A stretch of 64,000 bases of DNA. It comes from Tenodera sinensis (taxonomy: Eukaryota > Arthropoda > Insecta > Mantodea > Mantidae). The notes under the pieces are model-generated. The model had not been told where the DNA came from. It searched no databases and worked only from the letters and a program-made list of their open reading frames with translations. Both the position numbers and the translations under genes were made by a program. The stretch is taken from NCBI GenBank assembly GCA_030765045.1, contig CM060964.1, positions 146,849,565-146,913,564 on the forward strand, in the 5' to 3' direction. Shown piece after piece: positions 20,302 through 33,597 of this stretch; positions within the stretch are counted from its first letter, which is position 1; each line of letters opens with the position of its first letter.

Positions 20302-20539
20302 GTCAAGCTTGATGGGCAGGGGCGAGGGAATATTATAGGCTTTATGCTTTAGTGATAACGTACTGAAAAAATAACTACGGTACTCATATTTTAAAATTTC
20401 CTTTAATCAGATATTTAGTCAAGTTTTGTGTAAATAGTAAGTACCTGTAACCTAGGTTAATTATCTTAAAGAATACAATTATGAGAATCAATAAAATAAT
20501 ATGATTGCATTTAATAACTTACATTTACAGCAAACTATA

Positions 20540-20996
20540 TATGTAGGTCTTTTTGCGGTAGGTATATCTGTTAATGACATCAGAAAGCTTCTGTGGGTTC
20601 CCCGTCCCCTTCTGTTGACACCTTCACACAAGCTTGAAGCGCATCCTGACCCATCCTATTTCTTAATTTTGCCATTCATTGTGCTGAATGATCTTTCTAC
20701 ACTGGCAGTGGAAACGGGAATGCACAGTACACATTCAGCGAATGTCCTTAGCTCATGCCAGCCCTTATGACAAGAGAATCATCAGAAGACCAACCTTCTG
20801 ATTCATTACGAGCAACATACTTTAAATCTGCAATAAGAGCGTCAGCACTTTTAAGTCCTAATACTAAGCGCAGTTCTTTATAATCATTATCACTATAACT
20901 CCTTGAAATGTTTTGAAATTTGTGCGGTTGAAAACTTGCAGTATGACTGAAGAAATGTCCACAAATAGACAAACACCAAAGAGAAGAAGAAGCCAA
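20540..20996 (-). pseudogene. hAT transposase C-terminal dimerisation domain, frameshifted
   Basis: Minus strand: SADALIADLKYVARNESEGW, then LRTFAECVLCIPVSTASVER followed by SFSTMNGKIK, then after a frameshift LRNRMGQDALQACVKVSTEG. The P-S-T-A-S-V-E-R-S-F-S pattern is the hallmark of the hAT dimerisation region, and the RMGQDxLQAC tail is typical of ZNF862-like hAT proteins in insects. Only the C-terminal portion remains. Confidence 0.75.
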
Positions 20997-22475
20997 TACC
21001 AGGAAGCTGAGCCACTTTTACAAGCTACGTCTGCCTCATAGCAAATGATATGTGTGTCTCTTCATTTTCTCTCTTCTCATTACAGAAAAAGTCTCAAAAC
21101 CGTTATCAGTATCTCTTTAAATGGTGATGCCAGCCTCATTCAAAATTCTACGTGCGCTTCAGAATCATTTCACTATAGTTCTGAACCACAAGTAAAGATG
21201 AAGAGAAATAAATGGCAACACCGCACACAGTGGCCCATTTATTGCCCTGTCATTTAACCTGTGCATTTAACTAACACTCCACACAATAACATTACAAGCT
21301 GCACACGTCTCATCAACGGGGGCAAGCGTGCAGCTTGTATCGACCAATTCATGTATGAACATGGAAGCAAGTGAGTATATACAGATGTTATCATTAAAGG
21401 AAGTACTTAGGAAAATTAAATTGTTTGATAAGCAGTCTCTATATTGTGTAAATAACAATGCGCACAGAATGACGTGTGATTGTTTCTTTTTAGATTTTTC
21501 TCCTAAGTTTTCACGTTATATTTTCTCAAGTGAGTCAGAAAGGAATTGAAAGGAAGGAATGTGAAACCTTAGCAAGTAAAACAATAAGGACGTAACCTCC
21601 AAACTGAGACGCATGGAAACACTTTTGCAAGCAGGAGCAGGTGAAGCAAAAACTCCAAGGACGTTCACGGTCTGAGCTCTGCTAGAGCAGCAACGCGGGA
21701 ACGAATCTGACAATTATTGTTCATTACGTCAGCAGGAGAAAACACAGGCAGCGCCACAGAATAGCACTTTTCAAATTGCATACAACTGACACACTATCAT
21801 AGACGCCGATCTCATATACAGTTTTGGGGGAAGCAGGATTATGCGATACATTTACATAGGTACCTATTAGAAAAGTATTCAGTGCAATTACTACACTAAC
21901 AGATATTCAATTATAGTATAGTGCAGATGCTTTCAGTTGCCTGAAAAGTAAATACATGTTTCATTCATTTAAAGGTTGAAGAAAAATAATGTTAGAGCTT
22001 TTAAGTCTTAACTTCCTGTTTTCCTCCAAAAGTGCGCGTCTCAATTAATTGCTATCAACACGGATGTCCAAAGTCGTTAAGAAATGGAATCGTGAACGGG
22101 AAGTCTGTATTTCAAATCCCAACAGGACTGTGCTTCCTGGCTGATGTTTTTCCAGGTTCTCTCCAGTCTTCATAGCTGCCAAAGCCAAGAAGGTGCCCTA
22201 AACTTAGGTCTGGTGGAATACCTTCCCAGATTTACTTTCCCAACTACGATCACATTCCGTTCCACGTATCACCAGTGCACACCGTCTGTGGTGCCATACG
22301 CAGTAAGAGCGGTCGTTAAACACTAATGTTCATGCTTGACTATAACCTCCTCTGCCACTGAATGAAAATCTAAGTTGATGGTTTCTTCACGATGACAATG
22401 GATAACAGCAAGGAATTTTAATCCGTGGCCACAAAAGCTACAAAAGTAATTTTATAATCCTGCTACTACTAAGAT
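20997..22475. other. Unassigned
   Basis: No recognisable gene. Around 22085-22330 a TTTCAAATCCCAAC string and TTTTTCCAGGTTCTCTCC resemble a decayed tRNA-SINE body, but too weakly to call. Otherwise short frames only. Confidence 0.4.
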
Positions 22476-24440
<1,965 letters not shown>

Positions 24441-24721
24441 ATATCGCTATTTTGTAACATAAACAAGTTATAATGCCCTCTTGTATCCTAACTAAACAGT
24501 AATAGTGCATGACGGAAGATATTCAGTTATATGAAGTTGAACGGGTAATATGATAACAGAACTAAGCAGTGCTGACCTCCTGGAAGGCTTTTATCTAATC
24601 ATACCTATACTTTGTGCATTCAAAGTTTTACACCCTTCAGCTTTATTTTATAATAATCACCCTGTAGAATTTGAAGCTTTCGCGGCAATTATTATTAACA
24701 CTGAGACAGTATATGAGATCG

Positions 24722-25049
24722 GTTAAGGACAATCTTGGTGTTTACAAAATTGCTTGCCAATGTGGAAATACATATAGGACAGACATATCGTGCGATTGAA
24801 GAGAGACGTGATGAGCACAAACGCAACGTACGACTACTACAACCAGAAAAATCAGTAATAGCACAGCATAGTCTCCACAATGATCACACAGTTTCATTTG
24901 ATGAGATCGCGGTTTTACACCGCAGTAAACGACATTACGGCAAACTCGTAAAAAAGGCAATTGAAATTAAATTAGAGTTAAACAATTTCAATAGGGACAA
25001 CGGCCTACGACTGGGAACAGCTTGGACAGTAATACTTAAAAGGTCATGA
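24722..25049 (+). pseudogene. Penelope-like element GIY-YIG endonuclease domain, 5'-truncated and frameshifted
   Basis: First frame from 24722: KDNLGVYKIACQCGNTY. After a frameshift near 24770 the text continues IGQTYRAIEERRDEHKRNVR, then QPEKSVIAQHSLHNDHTV, SKRHYGKLVKKAIEIKLELN and NFNRDNGLRLGTAW. The GVYKI...YIGQT..R..EH pattern is the GIY-YIG nuclease of Penelope-like retroelements, and the EIKL..NNFNRD tail is characteristic. The reverse-transcriptase domain would lie upstream but is absent, as is usual for 5'-truncated copies. It nicks target DNA to start reverse transcription. Confidence 0.9.
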
Positions 25050-25138
25050 TTTTTGAGATGGCCGTTTATTTCTTATGCAGTTACCAATGAAGGCCATGAG
25101 TTTGAGACGGGCATTTATTTATTAATTATTCTTTCCTG

Positions 25139-25142
<4 letters not shown>

Positions 25143-25191
<49 letters not shown>
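25143..25191. repeat. Poly-T tract (about 48 T)
   Basis: Uninterrupted T run between the nuclease remnant and a Penelope-like 3' segment; either slippage or the junction of a second truncated copy. Confidence 0.9.
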
Positions 25192-25198
<7 letters not shown>

Positions 25199-25412
25199 CG
25201 TCCTCCAACATTGTGTCATATCGGACGAACTTTCCTGATGATGCCATGGAGCTTAGTATGACCGAAACGTCGAAAAATGTTATAGATATTACACAACTGG
25301 TAACCCGAGAAGTGTTAATTAATAATCATCCTACTTGTACAACTAATGATGATAATAAACAAGTAGCCTTAATTCACTTGCTGGTAAAGCCTAGCAAACA
25401 TAACCAATACTG
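25192..25412 (+). mobile_element. Penelope-like element 3' segment
   Basis: A frame with FPDDAMELSMTETSKNVIDI and TQLVTREVLI resembles the tail peptide often found after the nuclease in insect Penelope-like elements. It is similar to the peptide in the fold-back arms at 2.6-2.8 kb (LITREALIT). Confidence 0.55.
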
Positions 25413-25812
25413 AGAAATTTCAATGAGCTAACATAATTGTAAAAGCTAGTACATTAGGCATATCGCAGGCATGGGTAAAATTGTCTCAAAAGGGCCACTT
25501 CTCTGAAATGTGTTCTTGCCTCACTTCACTGCTGTTCACCTTTACTTTTGCTTACGACACGCCTCATTCAGTCGGGAGGTCTGTTTCATGAAGAATGCTG
25601 TAGAGAAGTTTTTGTAAGTTACCAAAAACAGGAAGGTTTACTGTTTAATATGTGGATTTCAATTTACAATTTTCAATTTGGCCCAAATAAATATATCCTT
25701 TTTAGTTAATAAGAAATTTGAAGGGGAATGAACAACAAAAACATTCAAACTGGCATTATAGGCTTAAAGTGCTTATGGTATATTCTTATATAAAAGTGAT
25801 TCAAAGTTTGAT
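25413..25812. other. Unassigned
   Basis: AT-rich, with no frames of interest and no repeat family recognised. Confidence 0.4.
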
Positions 25813-26058
25813 GCCCGCCTCTGTAGCGTGATGGTTAGCGTATCTGCCTCACGTTTAAAAGGTCACGAGTTCGAATCTCGCTTAGAGTAAGTTATCCGGG
25901 TAAGGTTTTTCTCCGAGGTTTCCCCTTATCCTGAGAAGACGAATGTCGGGTAACTTAAAGCTCCATGGACCTCGGGCTCATTTGAGCATCATTTCACCCA
26001 TTTCATTTCATTCACCGTCCGATATGACTTTACGTTGGAGGATGTTACAAACAAAAAA
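25813..26058 (+). mobile_element. tRNA-Val-derived SINE
   Basis: The head GCCCGCCTCTGTAGCGTGAT, with GGTTAGCGTATCTGCCTCAC giving a CAC anticodon, and the box B GAGTTCGAATCTC form a tRNA-like 5' end. The body has TTTTTCTCCGAGGTTTCCCC and GAATGTCGGGTAACTTAAAG, as in tRNA-SINEs of polyneopteran insects. The 3' end reads CGTCCGATATGACTTTACG, then TTGGAGGATGTTAC. Its antisense resembles 25196-25233 in the Penelope-like segment. Confidence 0.85.
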
Positions 26059-27341
26059 TATTCAAAGTTTGAACACAATATTTAAACCAAACGATGCATT
26101 ATGTTGACAACAGTTTTAAAATGTTTTTTACGCTAAATAGCAATGGAACTTTACTCCGTTATTTATTGTGAAAGCGGAACAATTTAGCATGTTAATCATG
26201 AGGCAGCGTAAGAAGAAAGCATAAGATAAGGAAAGGAAGGTTATGTGATTTGCTTAACCATAACAAGTGACTAATGATTACTGTATACAAAATATTTGTA
26301 ATATAAACAAAATGGTTAATACCAGCGGATAAATTATTACTACCGCGCTGGTGGAACGAGCCACCACTGCGGATGTTTTATCAAAACAACCTTCGTCACC
26401 CAGCAAGAGAATGTGGGGTGAGAAAGGCACGTTCAATCGCTACTTCTCCTCTCGTGCCCATGCCTGGCATAGAGCGTCGAAATGATTACACAGAACATGC
26501 TCCTCTTTATAGCATTGTTTAGATACAAGTGATATTTTGACAGTTACTTAAACGACGTTTCTTTCACGCATACTTCTTATGATAACCAATTTCCCATAAC
26601 GTACATTTCATGTTCAACAATTCATTTATTCATTCTTTACAACCCAAAAGAAATGGTTTAGCGGCATATATCCACGGGTTTATTTCGTAAACCGTAGTTT
26701 TTAACTATAGGGCGCATGTTCGTATACGACGCTAATGACCACATCACCTCTGAAGGGCCAATAGAGGAGCCACTTGATTGTGAAGTAGCGACCCCTGGTT
26801 CCAAATACCACATAACCGACCGGGAGGGTCCGAGGTGCTGACCACGTCCCACCTCCAATACTGCACTCCAGTCATGAGGCGTGTGGTGGGCAGAGGTGGG
26901 GGACGCAGCGGCCGGTCGGTAGGCCTAGGTCTGGAAAAGGGCGGTTGTGCCACGGGGTTGGGAGATCTGCCCAATAAGGTAGTACTGTCCAGCCTTCTTG
27001 ATTAGTACAAACCTTTTTGTTCGGTAGATACGAAAGTGAACAGGAGGGTTCAGGCGGTTATGTGACTCGCATTCGAGAGATAATAGCCGGTGACGGCTAA
27101 CGTGGTCGTAGATTTTGAAGTAGTTCTTTCCCACATCTCGTAGAGAATGCCCGTGGGAATTTTCGAAATATCGGCTTTCCTTCCCTATCTCCCATCATTT
27201 CTATGTACTGGTCTGTCACGAGTATGTATGGTTAAAATCTGATGTGATTCGCTTAAGTCTGTGACAGTTACATCTTCACCGACTTGGGACCGCACCATAC
27301 CTTGTTCACACTGCGTGTGCAGATGGCGAATCTGTCACGTA
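26059..27341. other. Unassigned, with a dispersed-repeat piece at 26886-26950
   Basis: No coherent gene. The segment 26886-26950 repeats 1119-1185. Frames on the minus strand at 26658-27134 are proline/serine/arginine-rich and unassigned. Confidence 0.4.
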
Positions 27342-27435
27342 CTATCTTTCACAAAAGTAAACACCCACCTTCAGTGAGACCTGCGTGAAGAGTCACCTAG
27401 TTCTCAGGCGCACCTAAACAGATGGCATGATAATG
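27342..27435 (+). repeat. Dispersed repeat piece (partner at 42477-42570)
   Basis: ACTATCTTTCACAAAAGTAA and CACCCACCTTCAGTGAGAC are followed by GCGTGAAG..TCACCTA and CAGGCG.ACCTAAACAGATGG. All recur in the same order at 42477 with a few substitutions. Confidence 0.75.
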
Positions 27436-27479
27436 GAATCAGTCATATACGTATGCTTCCTTTGCTGTTCAGAGAGGAT

Positions 27480-28085
27480 GGCAGCCATTGCCTCACCTCG
27501 CAACTTTGAAAAGCGATATTTCAGCAATCACTCTAAATTAAAGCGTAAATATTGCAAATTCAACGTTACTACGTCTGCAGAAAATATGTTACTATTGGGT
27601 TTTCACTAAATAGTGGACCAGAAGTAAAAACCGATGTCAGTGTTGAGCTCTTTGCTTACCAAAGTAAATTTAATAATCCACACTTAATCCCGGTGTTCAG
27701 TGTTAGCCGAGAGCGTTAAAACACTTTAACGCGAACCTGGAGTGGCCCAGTGAACGTGGATCGAATCCCGCCCACCGCAAAATTTTTTCTCCCCTTCCTT
27801 TCTGTTTTAACGGGAACATCATTATTTATATAACCTGAACCAAATATACTATTATACAACATTATCACATTGCTACAATATGATTGGCATTTTAGAACTG
27901 AAAACTTTAGAAGATATCGATTACAATCGCTGTAGACAACACAGGGAATACGCCTACTTCAACTGTCAATCATTCTTCTACAAATTAATATCTAATATTT
28001 TCCTTTAAATAACCCACACTGAAATGCATTTTTCTATAAATGTCGACGGTTACTAACATATTAAAGAATTTACTTCCGTCGTGTA
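27480..28085 (+). mobile_element. Dispersed repeat copy B, without the microsatellite expansion
   Basis: Partner of copy A. Here the site of the giant array reads only GTTACTATTGGGTTTTCAC before AAATAGTGGACCAGA. A tRNA-like stretch lies at 27700-27775 (TTAGCCGAGAGCG, then GGATCGAATCCC). Sequence similarity with copy A continues to about 28080 (ATTTACTTCCGTC / ATTTACTTCTTGT). Confidence 0.75.
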
Positions 28086-28744
28086 CTGTCAATGCTTCGT
28101 TAGCTTACAATGGATATAGGAAAGCACCATATCTTGCTCATGTGAAAAAATACACGAAAAATAAAATGTTTCAGCCACAATAAAATAAAATAATTTTAGA
28201 AAATTAAATTCCTTGTCATGATTACATTAATTTATACTTTTTATGCAGTAAACATCAAAGGAGAACGAATTTAGTACCATACGAAAGAAAATGGGGTATC
28301 AGTGATCACAAAAATAGATAATTAAGGGACACTGGGAGTGAAATTTGAAAGTTCCACATTTTTGATAGATTTTTCTGAAATTTTTACTGTCTTTGTATCT
28401 ATATGAGAATAGGAGGTACACCAAATTTCATTAAAATTGGATAATTCGTTTAGGATATATAAATTATTTTGTGAATTTAATAGGCACATTTTCAAAATAT
28501 GGCTCGCGTCTATTGACTTTTCAAAATTCATTTATATTGACAGAACTGGTACTCCAAAACATGGGTAACAATTGTATGAAGAGATATTTCACATACGTTT
28601 GCTTATTATGCTGTACATATTTTTTTAATAACAAAGAAAATTTAATCTTAAAAATTATTGATTTTTTTTTTTCATACAAAAAAAAATGTTTTTGGAATTC
28701 ATGTTAATGATAACATCAATATTCAATCATAGTTTTGTTTAGCT
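28086..28744. other. Unassigned, AT-rich
   Basis: No gene recognised; poly-T runs near 28620-28680. Confidence 0.4.
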
Positions 28745-28825
28745 GCAGGAGGTGAGGTTTGAACCACAGACCCTCAGTACTTTTAATCCCTGCGCATGAC
28801 CACGCAACGACTTCGGCCATTTCTG
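28745..28825 (-). mobile_element. tRNA-like element (SINE head), degenerate
   Basis: Minus strand: box A-like AAGTCGTTGCGTGGTCATGC and box B-like GTGGTTCAAACCTC with about the right spacing. The anticodon arm is imperfect, so this is not a functional tRNA. Confidence 0.5.
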
Positions 28826-29394
28826 GATCGGCTAGCTTCCGTTCTATTCCTGTTATATTAAGCCACGTTCTCTCATTAAGCTGGCAACAAGTTTCCTTGG
28901 AAGGCGGAAAGTTCGTAGCAGTTATAACAAAGGTTTAAATACTTTGCATTTATTTCTGGATGTTCGTTTACACTAATTTAGAAAAAGAAGAACATTGTCT
29001 AGAACAAGCATGAGTATCGCAGTGTTCAGTGTGGATGGTAAGATCCTTAAGTTGTTTTTATTAACGACAAACAAAGATGAAACGATTAAAGTTATATAAT
29101 ATGGATACACTTTCTCGTTGATAGACATTTGAAAATACTGCTATTCAAATTCACGTCCATACGTGATGGAGGATTGATTTAGTGATGTAATACATTTAAA
29201 ATATGATATGCCTAATAGATATAGTTCAATGAACTAACTTCATAGTCAAACGCTCCATCTTGTGTTGCAGTAGACACCTGCTCTGCAAACTTGAGGTTAG
29301 AATAGAATCTGTTTACAACTCTTTAATTTTATCTTTCATTCAGGGTGCACAGATCACCTTACTGAGGAATAGCTTAAATCGGTGCGTTGCTACT
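28826..29394. other. Unassigned
   Basis: Nothing recognised between the tRNA-like piece and the hAT insertion. Confidence 0.4.
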
Positions 29395-29560
29395 GTTATG
29401 ACTAGGGCTAGGAAGTTCGTGCATTTGCATGTTTTTTCATAGGGGTTAAAAATGTATGCTTTTACATTATGTGCACGAATTACGGAATTTTCAGTTATTT
29501 GGACATGATTTTATGATGCATATAACTCCATGTTTTCTTGATTTTTGATAAATGCGTATT

Positions 29561-29790
29561 ATTTCAATACTATAGCCCCTATATTGCATATTTTAATGAT
29601 TTTCATGGTTTTTTATTACTTTTTTTCTATCTGGATAGTATTTTTCATATTGGCAGTACTGCACATGATGATGCAAGTCACGAAGATTTCAATATTATTG
29701 CCCCTATATTGCATATTTTAATGAGTTTTATGCTTTTTTTATTTTTTCATCTGTATAATATTTTTCATATTGGTAGCATTTCTGACACAA
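29561..29790. repeat. Direct repeat of about 100-130 bp inside the hAT element
   Basis: CCCCTATATTGCATATTTTA and ATTTTTCATATTGGTAG-like blocks at 29577-29655 recur at 29701-29780. Confidence 0.75.
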
Positions 29791-29846
29791 TGATTCTTTC
29801 CCATTGGTAGATTTGATTTGTGTCCAGTACAAAGAGGATTTTTGTT

Positions 29847-30321
29847 AAATCTCCTAAAAGAGTTAAGTTGTTTAGATCAACAGCACCTAATATCTGACTT
29901 CCTCCTGCACCAGTATTAACTCGATGGGGAACATGGATCGATGCAGTTTTATATTATGCTGAGTACATAGAAATAGTCGAAGAGGTTGTTAATTCATTGG
30001 ACTTGAAAGATGCTTCATCAATAGCAACTGTGCAAAATATTCTGTCAGGCACTGGGTTAAAAGAGGATCTTGGTTTCATATCTGGCCATTTTTCTTTCTT
30101 ACCAACAGTCATAACGGCATTGGAAGCTGTAGGATCTCCTTTGCATGAATCACTTACTGTCTTTGAAAAAACAATATGTGATCTAAGTTCGGTTCCTGGT
30201 AGCACAGGACAAAAAGTGAAAGAGAAAGTGAATTATGTAATTTCAAAAAATTTTGGTTATAAACAGATGTGCGGTATTCGAGACATCCTCGAAAGAAAAC
30301 CATCTGTCTCACCAAGAGACT

Positions 30322-30381
<60 letters not shown>

Positions 30382-30571
30382 GCAGTTAGCATCACTTAAA
30401 TATGTCCCGATAACATCTTCTGACGTGGAGAGAAGTTTTTCACGTTACAAAAGTGTTTTGCGAGACAACAGACGATGCTTTACAATTGAAAACTTGTGCA
30501 AAGTGTTGGTTGTGAACTGCAATTTAGCAGTTAATACTAGCAGCACTTCTGCTTCAACCTGTAAAGAATAA
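29847..30571 (+). pseudogene. hAT transposase C-terminal half, broken
   Basis: Plus strand from about 29847: KSPKRVKLFRSTAPNI, stop, then PPAPVLTRWGTWIDAVLYYA, EYIEIVEEVVNSLD, GLKEDLGFISGHFSFLP and ALEAVGSPLHESLTVFEK. After the CT array: LKYVPITSSDVERSFSRYKS and NLCKVLVVNCNLAV. The LTRWGTW motif and the PITSSDVERSFS dimerisation motif are standard in insect hAT transposases. The N-terminal BED finger and first catalytic Asp region are missing. One in-frame stop and the repeat expansion disable it. Confidence 0.88.
30327..30379. repeat. CT dinucleotide microsatellite inside the hAT transposase
   Basis: About 26 CT units interrupting the transposase remnant between the SPRD and KQLASLKY segments. 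Confidence 0.97.
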
Positions 30572-30730
30572 GGTAACTTTATTTATTATTTATACTAACT
30601 CGTCTTATCTACTGCAAAGGGACATTAATTGTTTTAATGAAATAGTGCATATTTCTTGGCATATTTTCAAGTTTTTAAGAGCATATTTCAGTGTTTTTTA
30701 GGGCATGAACTTCCGAGCCCTAGTTATGAC

Positions 30731-31630
30731 TCAATTGAGTTGCTGTTTCTACTTCTACTTTCCGCAAGTTTTTTTTTTTTTCTTCTTCTTCTTCTGAAAT
30801 GAAAAATTAACAACTATGTTTAATTAGTTTAGAGGTTTTATATCGGAAAGAACTCGAATAAAGTCACAGTTCAGAATCTGAGTTAATGAGTCGAAAGGAA
30901 CAAAATGGCAAGGTGCAATTTGCAAACATCTGCTTCACTTTCAAGTAACCCTCAATTGTTTCATGTTATGTTTATCATTAATTACTTTATTCAGCGACAC
31001 TCACTTCTTGTAATAATTAATTTTATGACCAATTATACCATATATTATAGTATTAAACACTTTCCCATGATAAACAATATATTAAATTCATTTTATTTAG
31101 ACACTTTGAGCCTTATTCACACATAGCATGGTATTTGTGCGGTATTACTGCATAATTAAGTAACAATGAGTGTAATCGTGCTGGGTGATTAAATTTCCTA
31201 AAATAATATTTATTTAAGAGCCAAACACTAACATCGTTTTTTCACATCTGGTCCACTATTTAATCAAAACCAAAATTGCAAACAGATGTTTGCAGATGTC
31301 CGTGTTGGCCGGTACACGAGGAGTCCAGCAAGAAGTTAGATTTCCTGAAAGAGCACATAATTAACAATTATTTCTGCGAGCTTAAGTCGGTGCTCACATG
31401 GATCTATGAGCCGAGTGTAATTTTGAGCTCTGCACTAATCGTGTGCAAAGTAGAGTGGGGGAACACCAAGTCATGTGCCGAAGCCAGCACAGTATAGTGA
31501 GTGAATGTAATGATTTCAAACATTATCTGCTTTATTGAGAGTTCGTTCGTTCGTTCGACCGACCAACCGACCGACCATTGATTGTGCCCTAACCTTAGCC
31601 CTTACATAATAAACACACAGCATTACTCTG
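30731..31630. other. Unassigned, with an antisense scrap of the copy A/B repeat at 31247-31275
   Basis: CATCTGGTCCACTATTTAAT followed by CAAAACC at 31247-31272 is the reverse complement of the copy A/B segment that follows the microsatellite. The rest holds no recognised feature; 31534-31575 has GTTCGTTCGTTCG and GACCGACC short runs. The perfect 13-bp duplication at 31618-31630 belongs to the next insertion. Confidence 0.5.
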
Positions 31631-31683
31631 TGAGTGAGTGTGTTGGGTTTAAGGGCCCGTCGACAACTTGGTCATTAGGGCCC
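31631..31683 (-). mobile_element. 53-bp truncated copy of the GAGT-tailed retroposon, with target duplication
   Basis: Flanked by CAGCATTACTCTG at 31618-31630 and 31684-31696. The insert starts TGAGTGAGTG and carries GTCGACAACTTGGTCATTAG, as in the ATPase insertion at 9954-10315. Confidence 0.85.
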
Positions 31684-31696
31684 CAGCATTACTCTG

Positions 31697-32973
31697 TTAT
31701 ACATGCAAAAGACTTATATTCCTTTATATTACTGCTACTTTACCTTTCGTAATCATAAGTAATTGCAATGAACAGAACTAAAGAAACTTCTCGTCTTATA
31801 GTAGAAATACGCACGTAGGAACTGACTCATTAATGTACAAACTTATCTTGTGTGCATTGCGTGATGAGATAAGTTTTTAGCACATTGCACATATTCAAAG
31901 AAATGGCAATAATTTGTTACAATCCTGAAATTATAGCGCCCTATCAATATACGCATGCACAACATGTAAATCTATCGCATTCGGATAGTAGCATAAAGTT
32001 AAGAGTTTATTTTAATATGTAGAAAGAAAATGTATTTGTATTGCTTCAGATATAGATCCTAATCCATTAACTTTTGTGCATGTAGCATAATGATTTTACT
32101 TACTCAACCAGTGGCGTATCATGAAAATATTGCAAAGGCATGCAACATGAAACATAGAAATTATATACATTATACACGAATAAGCCCAATCTTCACTGTT
32201 CCAAGAAGTTATCCTTGCTGAGTAACAAACACGGCCAACGGAAGAGCTTGCATAACGTTTGTGAGCCACATAACCAAACTATTTTTCTATCAAGTTTACA
32301 GTTAAATGTTTGCAAGTAGTTCTTCGCTTTGTTCTCCATCATTAAATTTGTCAAATCGGGAGAAGACTTCTATTTTTTAACTAGCTCCAACTTGTCACAG
32401 AATAAGCGTTTATCATTCGAATAGTATGCTTAGTATACACCACTTTTAGAATCACCCATAATTTGCATATTCAGTGGCAAAATTCATTGAAGTGCACTCA
32501 ACAAACACTGTTCACAACTGGAATACATAAGACACTTCATATCCCACAGGTTGGTGTTGTGACGTCATGAAAGCAGGCAGTGTGATGAGTAGAGGGAGGA
32601 TAGCTGCGCAAAAAGCCGCAAGTTTAATGCACATAGGTTCTACGGTTGCTCTCTCGCAGATATACAGTTGCAGGCGTCTCCTGATGCGCGTGCATATACG
32701 ACGGCTGCGCGGCACCAGTCTCCGTGCCCAAGTAACCTGTATTGCGTGTGACTGCACACGACTCCGCACTCTAGTGATGAGCGAGCCCCGAATTTTTAGG
32801 TTCTAACAATTTAAAATTAGGTTCTGTCTGTTGGTATATTAGAATTTTATAGGATCTTATGCGTTCAGTTAAGGAATTTATATGATTTTTGGAACAGATA
32901 TAGATATATTCGTATATTCGCCATTATGTTCGAATCACTAACTTTGAATTGTGAAGTTAAATGAACTATAACT
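31697..32973. other. Unassigned
   Basis: No gene or repeat family recognised. A GC-richer segment (32560-32790) has frames on both strands but no known motifs. Confidence 0.4.
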
Positions 32974-32974
32974 T

Positions 32975-33340
32975 TACCGACGAGAAACCTGGCATAAACC
33001 TCCTCTTATACCAGATTCAACCATGAGTAGCTGATCGTAATCAACAAGCAATTCGAGTTCAATACCTGTATACAGCAGCATGGCATCCCAAGTAAGATTA
33101 AAGAAATATAAAATAATGAGCAGGATCAACTTTATGAGTTTGTAACGTTTGAGTTCTAAATGTTCCAAATACATCAGCGAGAAGTACATATTCTGAAGTA
33201 GAGATCATTGTTTCCGATATTGAACTGCTTCCATACATTCTGGGCATGTTCGTAGTCCTCAATGCTGATCGACAAATGGGTAAAATTGTGAGTGAAATGA
33301 AAATAATGGTAAGGGACCGAGAATAGTGGAATGTATTGAA
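32975..33340 (-). pseudogene. Second Polinton DNA polymerase B fragment
   Basis: Minus strand, three frames: SISIEDYEHAQNVWKQFNI; LADVFGTFRTQTLQTHKVDP with AHYFIF; LTWDAMLLYTGIELELL and VDYDQLLMVESGIRGGLCQV with SRR. This corresponds to the same internal segment of PolB as about 19.6-19.3 kb, but it is clearly a different lineage (compare GIELELLVDYDQ here with KVQISLVRDQS there). Only about 120 codons survive, with stops where frames change. No other Polinton genes are seen next to it. Confidence 0.9.
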
Positions 33341-33489
33341 ACTGGTACAGGTCTGGGCAACTCGCGTACCACTTTGAGTGATCCTCAAACATACGGTTAG
33401 CAGGGTCGCGAGCAACCTGCGCTCTCTGAGCACCAGTTTTCCAGCCCTGGGTCAGTACTCCACGCTTAACAGCAGGAAGGAGTTAGAGA

Positions 33490-33597
33490 GGAGGAGGAGG
33501 AGGAGGAGGAGGAGGAGGAGAAGAAGAAGAAGAAGAACAAGAACAAGAAGAAGACCAAGAAGAAGAAGTAGAAGAAGTAGTAGTAGAACAATAAGAA
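33490..33597. repeat. GGA/GAA purine microsatellite
   Basis: About 10 GGA triplets followed by GAA, CAA, GTA variants; encodes poly-Arg in the plus frame, an artefact. Confidence 0.95.

Larger units (their letters stand above)
29403..30722 (+). mobile_element. Complete hAT transposon, 1320 bp, defective
   Basis: Left end TAGGGCTAGGAAGTTCGTGC and right end (as reverse complement) TAGGGCTCGGAAGTTCATGC form 20-bp terminal inverted repeats with two mismatches. An identical 8-bp target duplication, GTTATGAC, is present at 29395-29402 and 30723-30730; 8 bp is the hAT size. Inside are a 130-bp direct repeat and a fragment of transposase split by a CT microsatellite, so the copy is non-autonomous. 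Confidence 0.92.

Noticed and set aside
25813..25885. Functional tRNA-Val (CAC)
   Set aside because: Box A and B are good but stems are imperfect and a SINE body follows, so it is a SINE head.
29538..29810. 90-codon Phe/Ile-rich plus frame resembling a membrane protein
   Set aside because: It lies on the direct repeat of the hAT element, upstream of the transposase, and encodes the same duplicated peptide.
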